40,045 nucleotides of DNA, taken from assembly GCA_947461175.1 (NCBI GenBank), contig CANHIY010000011.1, positions 1 to 40,045 of the forward strand, in the 5' to 3' direction. Shown here piece after piece: positions 9,334 through 18,461 of the stretch (positions within the stretch are counted from its first letter, which is position 1; each line of letters opens with the position of its first letter). Under the pieces are notes generated by a model. That model saw only the letters and a list, made by a program, of their open reading frames with translations. It was not told where the DNA came from and did no database searches. A program made the translations under genes and the position numbers. This stretch comes from Bacteriovoracaceae bacterium (GTDB taxonomy: Bacteria > Bdellovibrionota > Bacteriovoracia > Bacteriovoracales > Bacteriovoracaceae).

Positions 9334-10725
9334 ATGATAAACCATGGCCTACAAACCGTAACCTACATCGTTTCCGGGGTTCTTTTTATCTTGAGTTTGG
9401 GAAATCTTTCTCAACAAGAAACTGCAAAGAAAGGAAATCTTTTTGGAATGTGCGGGATGCTTCTCGCAATCCTTGCAACCATATTGGGCGAATCCACTGA
9501 AGGACATACTCTTCTTCTGGTTATCATGGTTCTTGCCTCACTTATAGGCCTTTTGGTCGCAAAAAAAGTAGAAATGACTGCCATGCCCCAACTTGTGGCC
9601 ATTCTTCACAGTTTTGTGGGGTTAGCTGCAGTCCTGGTTGGTTTTGGAAGTTATCTTGAGAGTCAGTCATCTTCCCTCACTGGCGCAGTTCATACCATAC
9701 ACCTGATTGAAGTTTACTTAGGAGTATTTATTGGGGCACTAACATTTACTGGCTCAATCGTTGCCTGGGGTAAACTTCAGGGAAAAATTAAAAGTCAGCC
9801 ACTGGTTTTTAGGGGAAGACATGCACTCAACATCGGACTTGTTTTACTATCTCTTCTTCCCCTAAAGGGATTTATCAGTGCGGATGCCTCCCAGGGATTA
9901 GAAATTCTTCTTTTTATGACCACACTATCCTCAATCCTTGGCGTTTTACTGGTGATGGCAATTGGTGGAGCAGATATGCCCGTTGTGGTCTCCATGCTCA
10001 ACTCTTATTCAGGTTGGGCAGCTGCGGCCGCAGGATTTATGCTTTCAAATGATTTACTTATTATTACGGGAGCACTTGTGGGTAGTTCTGGTGCCATCTT
10101 ATCTTATATCATGTGTAAGGCCATGAACCGCTCCTTCTTCTCAGTCATTTTTGGAGGAATTGGTCAGTCAGTAACTTCTTCAAAGGCACAAGAAATCATC
10201 GGAGAGGTGAGATCAATCACTATTGATGAAACCTGTGAACTCATAAAAAACGCAAAAAGAATTGTTATTGTTCCTGGCTATGGAATGGCCACGGCCAAGG
10301 CCCAGCATGCTATCTGTGATTTTGTTAAAAAAATGAAGGACCAAGGAAGAGAAGTTACATTTGCCATCCACCCCGTTGCCGGAAGACTTCCAGGACATAT
10401 GAACGTACTTCTGGCCGAGGCGAATATCTCATACGATATTGTTCATGAAATGGATGAAGTGAATCCACACCTTCCAGAAACGGACTTGGTCCTCGTGATA
10501 GGGGCCAATGATATTGTGAATCCATCTGCCCTTGAAGACCCAGGAAGCCCAATTTATGGAATGCCAGTCATCGAAGTATGGAAGGCAAAAAATGTTATTG
10601 TTTCTAAAAGATCCATGGCCCAAGGGTATGCAGGAATTGAAAATCCTTTATTTTACAAGGATAACTCCAGGATGCTTTATGGTGATGCTAAGAAAACTGT
10701 AGATGCACTAGTAGCTACATTGTGA
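9334..10725 (+). CDS. pntB: NAD(P) transhydrogenase subunit beta
   Basis: Multi-TM N-terminus; C-terminal NADP domain [88 protein letters not shown]. Confidence 0.97.
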   Translation: MINHGLQTVTYIVSGVLFILSLGNLSQQETAKKGNLFGMCGMLLAILATILGESTEGHTLLLVIMVLASLIGLLVAKKVEMTAMPQLVAILHSFVGLAAVLVGFGSYLESQSSSLTGAVHTIHLIEVYLGVFIGALTFTGSIVAWGKLQGKIKSQPLVFRGRHALNIGLVLLSLLPLKGFISADASQGLEILLFMTTLSSILGVLLVMAIGGADMPVVVSMLNSYSGWAAAAAGFMLSNDLLIITGALVGSSGAILSYIMCKAMNRSFFSVIFGGIGQSVTSSKAQEIIGEVRSITIDETCELIKNAKRIVIVPGYGMATAKAQHAICDFVKKMKDQGREVTFAIHPVAGRLPGHMNVLLAEANISYDIVHEMDEVNPHLPETDLVLVIGANDIVNPSALEDPGSPIYGMPVIEVWKAKNVIVSKRSMAQGYAGIENPLFYKDNSRMLYGDAKKTVDALVATL

Positions 10726-10782
10726 TGTAAGATTTACACTTAAAGTTGCACTGAATCCAATTATCCCTATACTGCGGCAACT

Positions 10783-11967
10783 ATGAAAAAAATATTTGCC
10801 GCCACAGTCTTTGCACTCATTTATTCCTCTATTGCCTTCTCGAAGAGCTGGGACCTTAACGATGTCTCCATATTAATGGATCTGCCTCGTTCCGGGGAAG
10901 GAGATCATTTTTTATTAAAACCCAGGTCTTCCGGGATGAAAGGTGAACTCTTACCAGATGAACACTCTGAGACCCTGAGATTTATAGTGGTTGATGTCTA
11001 TGACAATCCTGAGCATGACTACGAGGCTTTGAGGGTTGTGGGGATGAGAATTGATCCCTGCTTTATTTTTTCTGACGAAAAAATAGAAAAATGTTCTCCC
11101 GTTCTGAGACTTATATGGCAACCATTAAATTTTAAAAAAAATACAACTTATGATGCTGCTGTCCATGCATTTTATGGATTAACCAAAGATGAGTTTAAAA
11201 TTCTTGCCTCAAAGCTCAAGGCCCTCAAAATGAGAAATGAATCTTTTGGAATTTACACTGATTCAAAACCTCTCTTCATTCACCCTGCTCTCAAGCAATC
11301 AGGCAGGAGAGCATCGTTTAATAATGAAATAAAGAAAATCATTTTAAATTTTGCTGGAAATACAAACTTAAACCGGATCACCATCATGAAGATGATGACA
11401 AGAGATTTATGGTGGCAATTTAGTGGCCTGGATAAAAATCCTGATGGGAAGTGGTCGAATATGGCAATCCCAAGACTAAATGTGGGATCTTTTATTCAGG
11501 ATTTTTTCAATGACGACTTTTTTGAAAAAATTGGCATGAAGGGCACAATCCTCCCCTTCACAAAATTTAATGATGACGATTTATCAAGAATAGTCAGAGG
11601 CCCGGATATAAGTGAATACGACCGAGAAGATCTCAAAAAGGCCATGGTTACCATTAACCGCATTGAAAACCCAAGGATTCACTCCCCCTCAACTTTAGAC
11701 TGTGTCCACTGCCACATCACTGAGTCTACGAGAATTTGGGCGAATAAAGTTGCAAGTCCTATGGTTAAAGAATATGCAACTGCAGAAAATCTTTATGTAA
11801 AAGGGATCATTTCCAAAAAACATAATCTTACTAATATTACCAGATCAAAAGTTCAAAATAAATCCATCCGAGCCTTTGGTTATTTTGGAAACCTTCCATC
11901 AATTAATCAACGGACGATCAACGAGAGTTCCCAAGTAGCCGAGGATATGAACAAGGCGGGATATTAA
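10783..11967 (+). CDS. Secreted protein of unknown function with single CxxCH (putative c-type heme) motif
   Basis: Signal peptide MKKIFAATVFALIYSSIAFS; STLDCVHCHITES with CVHCH encoded at 11701-11715. No wider family recognised. Confidence 0.7.
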   Translation: MKKIFAATVFALIYSSIAFSKSWDLNDVSILMDLPRSGEGDHFLLKPRSSGMKGELLPDEHSETLRFIVVDVYDNPEHDYEALRVVGMRIDPCFIFSDEKIEKCSPVLRLIWQPLNFKKNTTYDAAVHAFYGLTKDEFKILASKLKALKMRNESFGIYTDSKPLFIHPALKQSGRRASFNNEIKKIILNFAGNTNLNRITIMKMMTRDLWWQFSGLDKNPDGKWSNMAIPRLNVGSFIQDFFNDDFFEKIGMKGTILPFTKFNDDDLSRIVRGPDISEYDREDLKKAMVTINRIENPRIHSPSTLDCVHCHITESTRIWANKVASPMVKEYATAENLYVKGIISKKHNLTNITRSKVQNKSIRAFGYFGNLPSINQRTINESSQVAEDMNKAGY

Positions 11968-12095
11968 AAATATAATTTTTCACCCGTCACACTGGAATCT
12001 TTTAATGGAGAATAAGGAACTTCCATATTATTTATCTGTGCTTTCTCAGCTTCAGAAATAAATAATCTGGAAGTCCTTCTTAAAAAACTACGCAT
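11964..12095 (-). CDS. Candidate 43-aa small protein (below the length cutoff of the ORF track)
   Basis: Manual translation: MRSFLRRTSRLFISEAEKAQINNMEVPYSPLKDSSVTGEKLYF*. Its ATG (12095-12093) follows the histidine-kinase TAG stop (12098-12096) with no intervening base. Confidence 0.4.
   Translation of the reverse strand: MRSFLRRTSRLFISEAEKAQINNMEVPYSPLKDSSVTGEKLYF
12014..12078. repeat. Long imperfect inverted repeat between convergent genes (possible terminator)
   Basis: AAGGAACTTCCATATTATTTAT (12014-12035) pairs with AATAAATAATCTGGAAGTCCTT (12057-12078), with one bulge and one mismatch near the middle. Confidence 0.55.
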
Positions 12096-14291
12096 CTAGA
12101 GAGGAATGGTTCTTAAATCAAAATCCTTGGGAATGATGTTATTAAAGGGAATGTTCATTTTCTCTAAAAAGTTTTTATCATATCCTGAATAAATGAAAAC
12201 GTTTGAGATTTCCCTGTCCTTAAGTTTATTGACGAGTTCATAAAAATCCTCTCCCTGCCCACATGTATCAAGGATAAAAAAGTCATCCTTTGAAAATCGA
12301 TCAAGGGACTGCAAAAGATTTTTGGGATGAGAAAAAGTATGAAGATCAAGGCCAGATTTCCTAAAAGAATCCTCCCAACTGAGTCTTATAAATTTATCGT
12401 CATCAACAAGAATAGTTTTAAACACATTCTTCTTATTTTGAATAACTGGGAGAGAAAACTCCACGACTGCTCCACTTCCTTGTTTGCTCCAGATGTGGAA
12501 AGAGCCACCTGCCTCAATAATTTTTTTTCTAGATGAAGATAACCCAAGACCTTTGCCCGATTTTTTAGATGATAAGCCTGAATTTATGTTTTTTAGTCTT
12601 TCCGCAGGTATGCCAACACCATCGTCTTTGACGATGAAAACCACTTTCCCAAGGTCAGATTTAATTTCAAGTTCAATGACCCCCTCATAATCAATGAGAG
12701 CTTCAAATGAATTGTTAATGAGATTGGAGAGAATTCGGGCCAAGTCAGTGCTCGAAAAATCCGTTCGGGTTTCTAAAGGAGCATTTTCCTTGAGATGAAG
12801 TTTTATGTTGTTAAACATGCTAAACTGAAGTTTCTTTTCATCAATAATCATTCTGGCAGTTTCAGAAACAGTGAGAGATTCTTCTTTCGTAACAGGCCTA
12901 TTCTTAAGACCCAAAATTTGATTAGAAATATCTCCAATCCGTCTGACCAGAGACACGAGAATCTTCTGATCATCCAAGGAGAGAGCGTCCTTTTCAAGTA
13001 TTCTTTTCATGACACTTGCTGGAGATCTTATATCATGTGCCACTTGTGCATTAACAGATTCCATTGAAACCTGATCCTGAAGGAGCTTCTCTTCAAGTTT
13101 TTTATTTCTTCCTAACAAACCAAATGTCACATAAAGTACAATAAATGAAAGAAGTATCCAAAGGATTAAAGCACTCTTTAGAATTCCAGATATTTTTGCA
13201 TCAAGTTTGTTTTTAGATGATGAAACAATAACTCCCCAAAGTTTTTCGTTATTTAAAATGGATATGGGATAAAGTGTTCCTAATTGATTTGAATCTCCCA
13301 GAATAAATTCACCCTTAATAAAGTGTGAGAGTTTATTGATGTCCCATGATTTTGTGGACCTTTCCCATAAATTTCCTTTTTCAAAAACATCATCATCCCA
13401 TTTAATGCTTTTAAATAAATCTAGATGCCTTAGATTTCCAAAATCATTATCATCCGAGACTTTGTTTACAATAGGACTATAAATAATCCCCTCCGATGAG
13501 CTTGCAATAGAATGGCCATGTTTATCGACTAAAAATAGGAATCCTTCATCCAGGTCCTCAATGGTTTCTTTTAGGGCAAGAAAGATTTTCTCTTTAATCG
13601 CTTTAGAAGAAAGAGAGACTGCAAAAACTCTTTTGATCTCCCCATTCTTGTCAAAAATGGGACTTGCCACTGTGAGTATTTGAGTTTTCGCCTTATCATG
13701 GCTCAAATAGCCTTCAGAGATCACTGTCTTTTTATGAATTCTGGATAATTTCAAATAATCTCGGAATCCAAAGTTAAAGCTCGTAATGCCAACCTGAGTG
13801 GCATAAGGCTCAAGAAAAACCAGGTCTCCATTAATATCCATTTCAAAGGCATAATGAAGCTCTGGATTATTGGCGAGAATGTTTCGAACAATCTCTCGCC
13901 TTCCGGAAGCAACGGGTGTTCCTTCTACAAAATCTGGAAGACCTTTGTAGACCTGCCAAAGAGAGGAGAGATTTGATTTATTCTCCAGGATATTAAAACC
14001 TTTTAACAAATCACTCTTTGTTACGTCATTGTATCTGATCGCATCTCTTTCAACATTCTTTTCGTATTCAAACTCTTTACTGGATACAGTACTCTCCGTA
14101 ATAAAAACCAGTGTTCTGAAAAATAGGTTCAGTGATTGCTCTATGGTTTTGGCTATTTTTTCCTGATTTCTGTACTCACTTTTTATAAGATCGGTTTTTA
14201 AAATATTTGTGACATAAAAAATCATCACTAAAAGAAGAAGTAACAAAGAACCAGAAACCAACAGGATGGGTTTTGATAGTAATTTCTTCAT
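12096..14291 (-). CDS. Membrane hybrid sensor histidine kinase: extracellular Cache-like sensor, HisKA, HATPase, C-terminal receiver
   Basis: N-terminal TM PILLVSGSLLLLLLVMIFYVT; sensor segment VTKSDLLKGF...GFRDYLKLSRIHKKTVISEGY; second TM; H-box VAHDIRSPASVM; N-box LINNSFEALIDYEG; G-boxes VKDDGVGIPAE and GKGLGLSSSRKKI; receiver FKTILVDDDKFIRLSWEDSF...FFILDTCG...FIYSGY...IIPKD. Confidence 0.9.
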   Translation of the reverse strand: MKKLLSKPILLVSGSLLLLLLVMIFYVTNILKTDLIKSEYRNQEKIAKTIEQSLNLFFRTLVFITESTVSSKEFEYEKNVERDAIRYNDVTKSDLLKGFNILENKSNLSSLWQVYKGLPDFVEGTPVASGRREIVRNILANNPELHYAFEMDINGDLVFLEPYATQVGITSFNFGFRDYLKLSRIHKKTVISEGYLSHDKAKTQILTVASPIFDKNGEIKRVFAVSLSSKAIKEKIFLALKETIEDLDEGFLFLVDKHGHSIASSSEGIIYSPIVNKVSDDNDFGNLRHLDLFKSIKWDDDVFEKGNLWERSTKSWDINKLSHFIKGEFILGDSNQLGTLYPISILNNEKLWGVIVSSSKNKLDAKISGILKSALILWILLSFIVLYVTFGLLGRNKKLEEKLLQDQVSMESVNAQVAHDIRSPASVMKRILEKDALSLDDQKILVSLVRRIGDISNQILGLKNRPVTKEESLTVSETARMIIDEKKLQFSMFNNIKLHLKENAPLETRTDFSSTDLARILSNLINNSFEALIDYEGVIELEIKSDLGKVVFIVKDDGVGIPAERLKNINSGLSSKKSGKGLGLSSSRKKIIEAGGSFHIWSKQGSGAVVEFSLPVIQNKKNVFKTILVDDDKFIRLSWEDSFRKSGLDLHTFSHPKNLLQSLDRFSKDDFFILDTCGQGEDFYELVNKLKDREISNVFIYSGYDKNFLEKMNIPFNNIIPKDFDLRTIPL

Positions 14292-14293
14292 GT

Positions 14294-14647
14294 TTATTGT
14301 TCACTTGATAATTCTTTAAGAACTGAAAATGCATTCATCACTGCAGGAAATCCACAATAGACGATCAAATGAACAAAAACATTCTCCAGCTCAGAGTGTG
14401 TCCCCCCACAATTAAGAAATCCCCTCATATGAATCTTGAGTTGCTCATGCTTACCAAGTGCCACCAAGGAAGTGACCGTAATTAAACTTTTTGTCTTTAG
14501 ATCAAGACCTGGTCGGTTCCAAAACTGTTCATAGGCAACATTTTGAATCACCTGGTTTAACTCCGGAGAGAGATCGTTAAGCCTATCGACAAGCTGAGAA
14601 GAATAATCACCATAAAGCTTTTGAATCATTTGAGAAGTATTTTCCAT
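14294..14647 (-). CDS. Carboxymuconolactone decarboxylase family protein
   Basis: WNRPGLDLKTKSLITVTSLVALGKHEQLKIHMRGFLNCGGTHSELENVFVHLIVYCGFPAVMNAFSVLKE matches the CMD fold; no AhpD CxxC pair. Two bp upstream of the kinase. Confidence 0.85.
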   Translation of the reverse strand: MENTSQMIQKLYGDYSSQLVDRLNDLSPELNQVIQNVAYEQFWNRPGLDLKTKSLITVTSLVALGKHEQLKIHMRGFLNCGGTHSELENVFVHLIVYCGFPAVMNAFSVLKELSSEQ

Positions 14648-14717
14648 GGATCCCCCTTTCGTGAGGTCCTTAAAACAAATGAAAAAAAATATTTGAACTT
14701 AATTTTAGGAGTATGAA

Positions 14718-14757
14718 ATTTTTTCATCCCTCCAACCATTGGATTTGATGAAAAAAT
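14718..14757. promoter_or_regulatory. Nested inverted repeat upstream of the CMD-kinase operon (candidate operator or structured leader)
   Basis: ATTTTTTCATC (14718-14728) pairs perfectly with GATGAAAAAAT (14747-14757); inner TCCAA-CCA-TTGGA (14731-14743). Confidence 0.5.
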
Positions 14758-14843
14758 ATAAGTAAGAAAATATCAGAAACCGAGAATCTCTAACATTCTA
14801 TGACAATCATCCTTGGCATTTCAGGGGTTAAATTTTTATCATT

Positions 14844-15074
14844 TTAAGCGGCATCGCTTTTTCGGTTCCTAAGACCCCGTCGGATGTTTTTAATCAAAGG
14901 ACCAAATTCTTCCACAGCATACAAGAGTTCGGATCTCGTCATTTTTAAAACCTCCTGCCACTTCTTTATACTTTCCTCAGATTGCAGATCCACAAAAGCG
15001 GACGGGGGATCTTTATAGTAGCCAGGGGGTGAGTATCCATTTGAATCGCTAGAGTAAACTTTAAATTTAGACAT
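14844..15074 (-). CDS. Small DUF3606-like protein (76 aa)
   Basis: SEESIKKWQEVLKMTRSELLYAVEEFGPLIKNIRRGL resembles the W..x..v...eL..AV..vG....xvrr.L pattern of DUF3606; assignment from memory. Confidence 0.5.
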   Translation of the reverse strand: MSKFKVYSSDSNGYSPPGYYKDPPSAFVDLQSEESIKKWQEVLKMTRSELLYAVEEFGPLIKNIRRGLRNRKSDAA

Positions 15075-15127
15075 TGAAGGATTATAAGAGGGTTTAGTTA
15101 CTGATTAAGCATTCCATAACTTAGAAT

Positions 15128-15163
15128 GGCCCTGTTTCATCATTCAAGTTAAAAAACAGGGCC
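15128..15163. terminator. Strong hairpin downstream of the gamma-glutamyl operon
   Basis: GGCCCTGTTT (15128-15137) pairs perfectly with AAACAGGGCC (15154-15163). It lies just after the last gene of the minus-strand operon; no clear U-tract. Confidence 0.55.
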
Positions 15164-15188
15164 AAGTGCCAATAAAAAGAGCCAAAGC

Positions 15189-16553
15189 CTATCCTCTAAT
15201 ATGCCATCCCCTTGGACGGACGAAGGAGAGGATTCCAAGGTAAGAAAGGGTTGCACCAAGGCCAGAGTGCTTTCTCCCTGCCCATGGAAGATAGGGGCTT
15301 ACTCTGTCACAACAGTTTACATAAGAGGTTCCAGCGTTTACTTGGGACACCACTTTCTTTGCTCGGTCTATATTTTTTGAGTAAACAGAAGCTGTAAGAC
15401 CGTACTCGCAGTCATTCATGAGTTCGATCGCCTCTTGATCATTCTTTACTTTCATGACTCCAATGATGGGACCAAAGCTTTCCTCTTTCATAATCCTCAT
15501 CTCATGCGTCACTTCTGTTAGAATCGTTGGGTAAAAGAAATTTGAATCAGGAGTTGTCCTCTCCCCTCCACAAAGAACTCTCGCCCCTTTCTCAACGGCA
15601 TCTTTGATTTGTTCCTGAAGGAAAGGAACATGAACAGATCGAGTCACGGCACCTTGGTTGTTCTCCTTCTTCATGGGATCTCCAACCTTAAGCATTTTTA
15701 CTTCCTGGAGAAAGTGTCCCATAAATTCCCCGTAAATTTCCTCATGGACATACACTCTCTCAACCGCACAACAACTTTGTCCGTTGTTATAAAAACAACC
15801 TTCCGCCACGGCCGAAGCTACTTGTTTTAGGTCTGCAATCTCATCTGTGACATAAAGGGGATCTTTTCCGCCCAGTTCAAGACTAACAGGCACGAGCTTG
15901 TGAGAAACTTTTTGGGCAATATACTTTCCAGTCTGATAACTGCCGGTAAAAAAGTAACCATCAAGAGGAAGATCAAGGAGGACTTCTCCCGCTTCTCTCC
16001 CTCCAATAACCGGAATAAACACATCAGTTGGAATTCCGGAGGCCAGGAGGCCCTTATGAATGTTAAAACCAGTGAGGGTCGAAAACTCAGATGGTTTATA
16101 GAGAACGGCATTCCCTGCAATGAGTGCCGGGATAAAGACGTTCACTCCAACAAGAAATGGATAGTTCCACGCAGAGATATTAGCAATCACCCCAAGAGGA
16201 TCGAAGGCGAGGATCTCTTTTGTATTTCCATCCCGATGAACCTCTGTTGGAGATAGCCACTTTTCTGAATTCTCAATAAAAAAATTAATCCGATTTCTGG
16301 CGCCATTCACCTCATTAAGAGATTCCTGAAATGGCTTTCCCACTTCAAGAGTTAGGTCCCTGGCAAGATCTTCTTTATTTTGATTTAAATAGGATTCAAA
16401 AAGCTTAATGCACTTGATCCTATCTTCTAAAGTCTTCCTCGCCCACTCGGCCTGCCCCTTCTGAGCGAGTTCATATTTTTCTTGTATTGAAATTTTATGA
16501 TCAGGGGACAATTCTTTAATGATTTCCTGTGTAGAAGGATTAATGATTTTCAT
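15189..16553 (-). CDS. Aldehyde dehydrogenase family protein
   Basis: FTGSYQTGKYIAQ, SLELGGKDPLYV, active-site NNGQSCCAVERVYVH, EESFGPIIGVM. Confidence 0.93.
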   Translation of the reverse strand: MKIINPSTQEIIKELSPDHKISIQEKYELAQKGQAEWARKTLEDRIKCIKLFESYLNQNKEDLARDLTLEVGKPFQESLNEVNGARNRINFFIENSEKWLSPTEVHRDGNTKEILAFDPLGVIANISAWNYPFLVGVNVFIPALIAGNAVLYKPSEFSTLTGFNIHKGLLASGIPTDVFIPVIGGREAGEVLLDLPLDGYFFTGSYQTGKYIAQKVSHKLVPVSLELGGKDPLYVTDEIADLKQVASAVAEGCFYNNGQSCCAVERVYVHEEIYGEFMGHFLQEVKMLKVGDPMKKENNQGAVTRSVHVPFLQEQIKDAVEKGARVLCGGERTTPDSNFFYPTILTEVTHEMRIMKEESFGPIIGVMKVKNDQEAIELMNDCEYGLTASVYSKNIDRAKKVVSQVNAGTSYVNCCDRVSPYLPWAGRKHSGLGATLSYLGILSFVRPRGWHIRG

Positions 16554-17293
16554 ATGAACCTCTTTAAAAAATGATGATAAATGGGGTCTGGATCTACAAC
16601 GAGATCCTTAAGAGTATGGGAGAACTCCGGATGCCACTGTAAGGCCATTAAAAATTTTTTTTCGGAATTTTTGAAGTGGAATGCCTCTACCAAGTTATCC
16701 TCCGGACAATAGGCATCCACAACTAAATCTCTTCCTAAATCTTTTAGACCTTGATGATGAACTGTATTCACAGTGAAACTCTTTTTTCCGTATATGGCCT
16801 TAAGCCAGCTCTCATCTGGACAGTGAACCTCATGAAAAATACGGTCATAAAGTTCCGCATTCCTATGTTGAATAGGTGTATTGGTTTGAAGCGTGAGGTC
16901 TTGATACAAAGTACCGCCAAAATAAACATTGGCGAGTTGAAAACCACGGCAAATGGCGAGTATGGGTTTTCCCCTCTTGAAGGCCCAGTCCATAATTTTT
17001 AATTCATACTGATCCCGGTGATAGTCCCCTGGCCAGCGTCCATTCTCAATCATTTCCTCGTTGTAGCTTTTTGGAGAAACATCGGCTCCACCTTGGAACA
17101 CAAATCCATCCATCTCCTCAAGAAATTCTTCTAACTCCACATGGGGAAGATCAGGAATAAGAATGGGCATGACTCCTTTCCTGGAAAGAAAGCGACCCAT
17201 GTCTTGCTCAAGATAGTTAAGAGTTTTATGCCCAAACACCGCTCGGTTGGGATCTGGATACATAAAACAGGAAGTCACACCTATTTTGATCAT
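16550..17293 (-). CDS. Class I glutamine amidotransferase-like gamma-glutamyl hydrolase (peptidase C26, PuuD-like)
   Basis: VFQGGADVSPKSY, nucleophile elbow PILAICRGFQLANVYFGGTLYQDL, and catalytic LMALQWHPEFS. Confidence 0.9.
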   Translation of the reverse strand: MIKIGVTSCFMYPDPNRAVFGHKTLNYLEQDMGRFLSRKGVMPILIPDLPHVELEEFLEEMDGFVFQGGADVSPKSYNEEMIENGRWPGDYHRDQYELKIMDWAFKRGKPILAICRGFQLANVYFGGTLYQDLTLQTNTPIQHRNAELYDRIFHEVHCPDESWLKAIYGKKSFTVNTVHHQGLKDLGRDLVVDAYCPEDNLVEAFHFKNSEKKFLMALQWHPEFSHTLKDLVVDPDPIYHHFLKRFI

Positions 17294-18447
17294 TAGATGG
17301 CCTTAGTATAAAGACCAGCGAAATCATTTTTCGTCACTGGTTTCTCATTCGAAATCCAGCATGGATCCTTTATTGCTAATTCAGATAATTTCTCAACATG
17401 ATGAAGTGTCACATTTTGGGTCGATAACTTTGAGGGTATTCCAATTTTTTTATTAAGTTCAAAAATCCAATGAATAAAAGCATCGGCTCCCGTATCCGTA
17501 AGACCCACCACTTGAGAAATAATTGACATCCTCGGAGCAGAAACAGATTTGTTAAACTCCATCCCGTAGGGAAGCATAATCGCATTAGCAAGACCATGAT
17601 GCATATCAACCAAAGTGGATAAAGGATGGGCCAGGGAATGAACAACTCCTAATCCTTTTTGAAAAGCGGTGGCACCCATGAGGGAGCCCATCATCATCTT
17701 TGAACGGGCTTCAAGATCAGGATTGTTTGTTGCTCTCTCAAGACTTTGGGAAATAAGTCGGATTCCTTCAAGTGCCACTCCATCACATAAGGGAAAAAAC
17801 CCCTTAGCAAGGTAAGCCTCAATATTGTGAGTGAGGGCATCCATGCCTGTTGCAGCAGTGATGAAGGAAGGGAGTGCCAGGGTAAGCTCAGGGTCAGCAA
17901 AAACTTTTTTTGCCATAAGTTTAGGTGAAAATAAAATTTTCTTCTCATGGGTGACATCATCTGCGATGACTGTAGAGCGGCCAACTTCGGAACCAGTTCC
18001 GCAAGTGGTTGGTACAGTCACAAAGTAAGGAACTTCACCAGTGACGTGGCGGTCTCCGCCAATAGCATCATCATAATCAAAAAGATCTAAATGGTGATGA
18101 ACCTTTAGTGCAATGGCACGGGCCACATCCATACTGGCCCCGCCACCAAATCCAACAATAGAATCACAACCATTTTCCTTAAAAATCTCTACACCTTTTA
18201 AGACATTTGACTTCACAGGATTTTTTGCAATTTCAGAAGAAACAAAAACATTGAGACCACTTTGCTTAAGGATCCCTTGGACTTTTTCAAAAACGGGTAG
18301 TTTTGTTAGAGCTGAATCGGCCACAAGAAGCACTCGTTTTAGCCCCTGCTCATTGAGGTGAGTTCCTAGTTCATCCACCACTCCCTTACCAAAACGGATA
18401 GAGGTTGGAAAATTATAGTTGTAGCGCTGGTTCCAATCATAATTCAT
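17293..18447 (-). CDS. Iron-containing alcohol dehydrogenase
   Basis: FGGGASMDVARAIAL, VPTTCGTGSEVGRSTVI, GMDALTHNIEAYLAKGFFPLCDGVAL, GVVHSLAHPLSTLVDMHHGLANAIMLPYGMEFN. Confidence 0.95.
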   Translation of the reverse strand: MNYDWNQRYNYNFPTSIRFGKGVVDELGTHLNEQGLKRVLLVADSALTKLPVFEKVQGILKQSGLNVFVSSEIAKNPVKSNVLKGVEIFKENGCDSIVGFGGGASMDVARAIALKVHHHLDLFDYDDAIGGDRHVTGEVPYFVTVPTTCGTGSEVGRSTVIADDVTHEKKILFSPKLMAKKVFADPELTLALPSFITAATGMDALTHNIEAYLAKGFFPLCDGVALEGIRLISQSLERATNNPDLEARSKMMMGSLMGATAFQKGLGVVHSLAHPLSTLVDMHHGLANAIMLPYGMEFNKSVSAPRMSIISQVVGLTDTGADAFIHWIFELNKKIGIPSKLSTQNVTLHHVEKLSELAIKDPCWISNEKPVTKNDFAGLYTKAI

Positions 18448-18461
18448 ATGTATTCCTTTGA

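Noticed and set aside
15827-16256. 97-aa and 118-aa ORFs within the aldehyde dehydrogenase
   Set aside because: Both are out-of-frame shadows of a clear ALDH gene.
17409-18361. Several ORFs of 65-96 aa overlapping the Fe-alcohol dehydrogenase
   Set aside because: Shadow ORFs inside a well-supported CDS, no independent signal.
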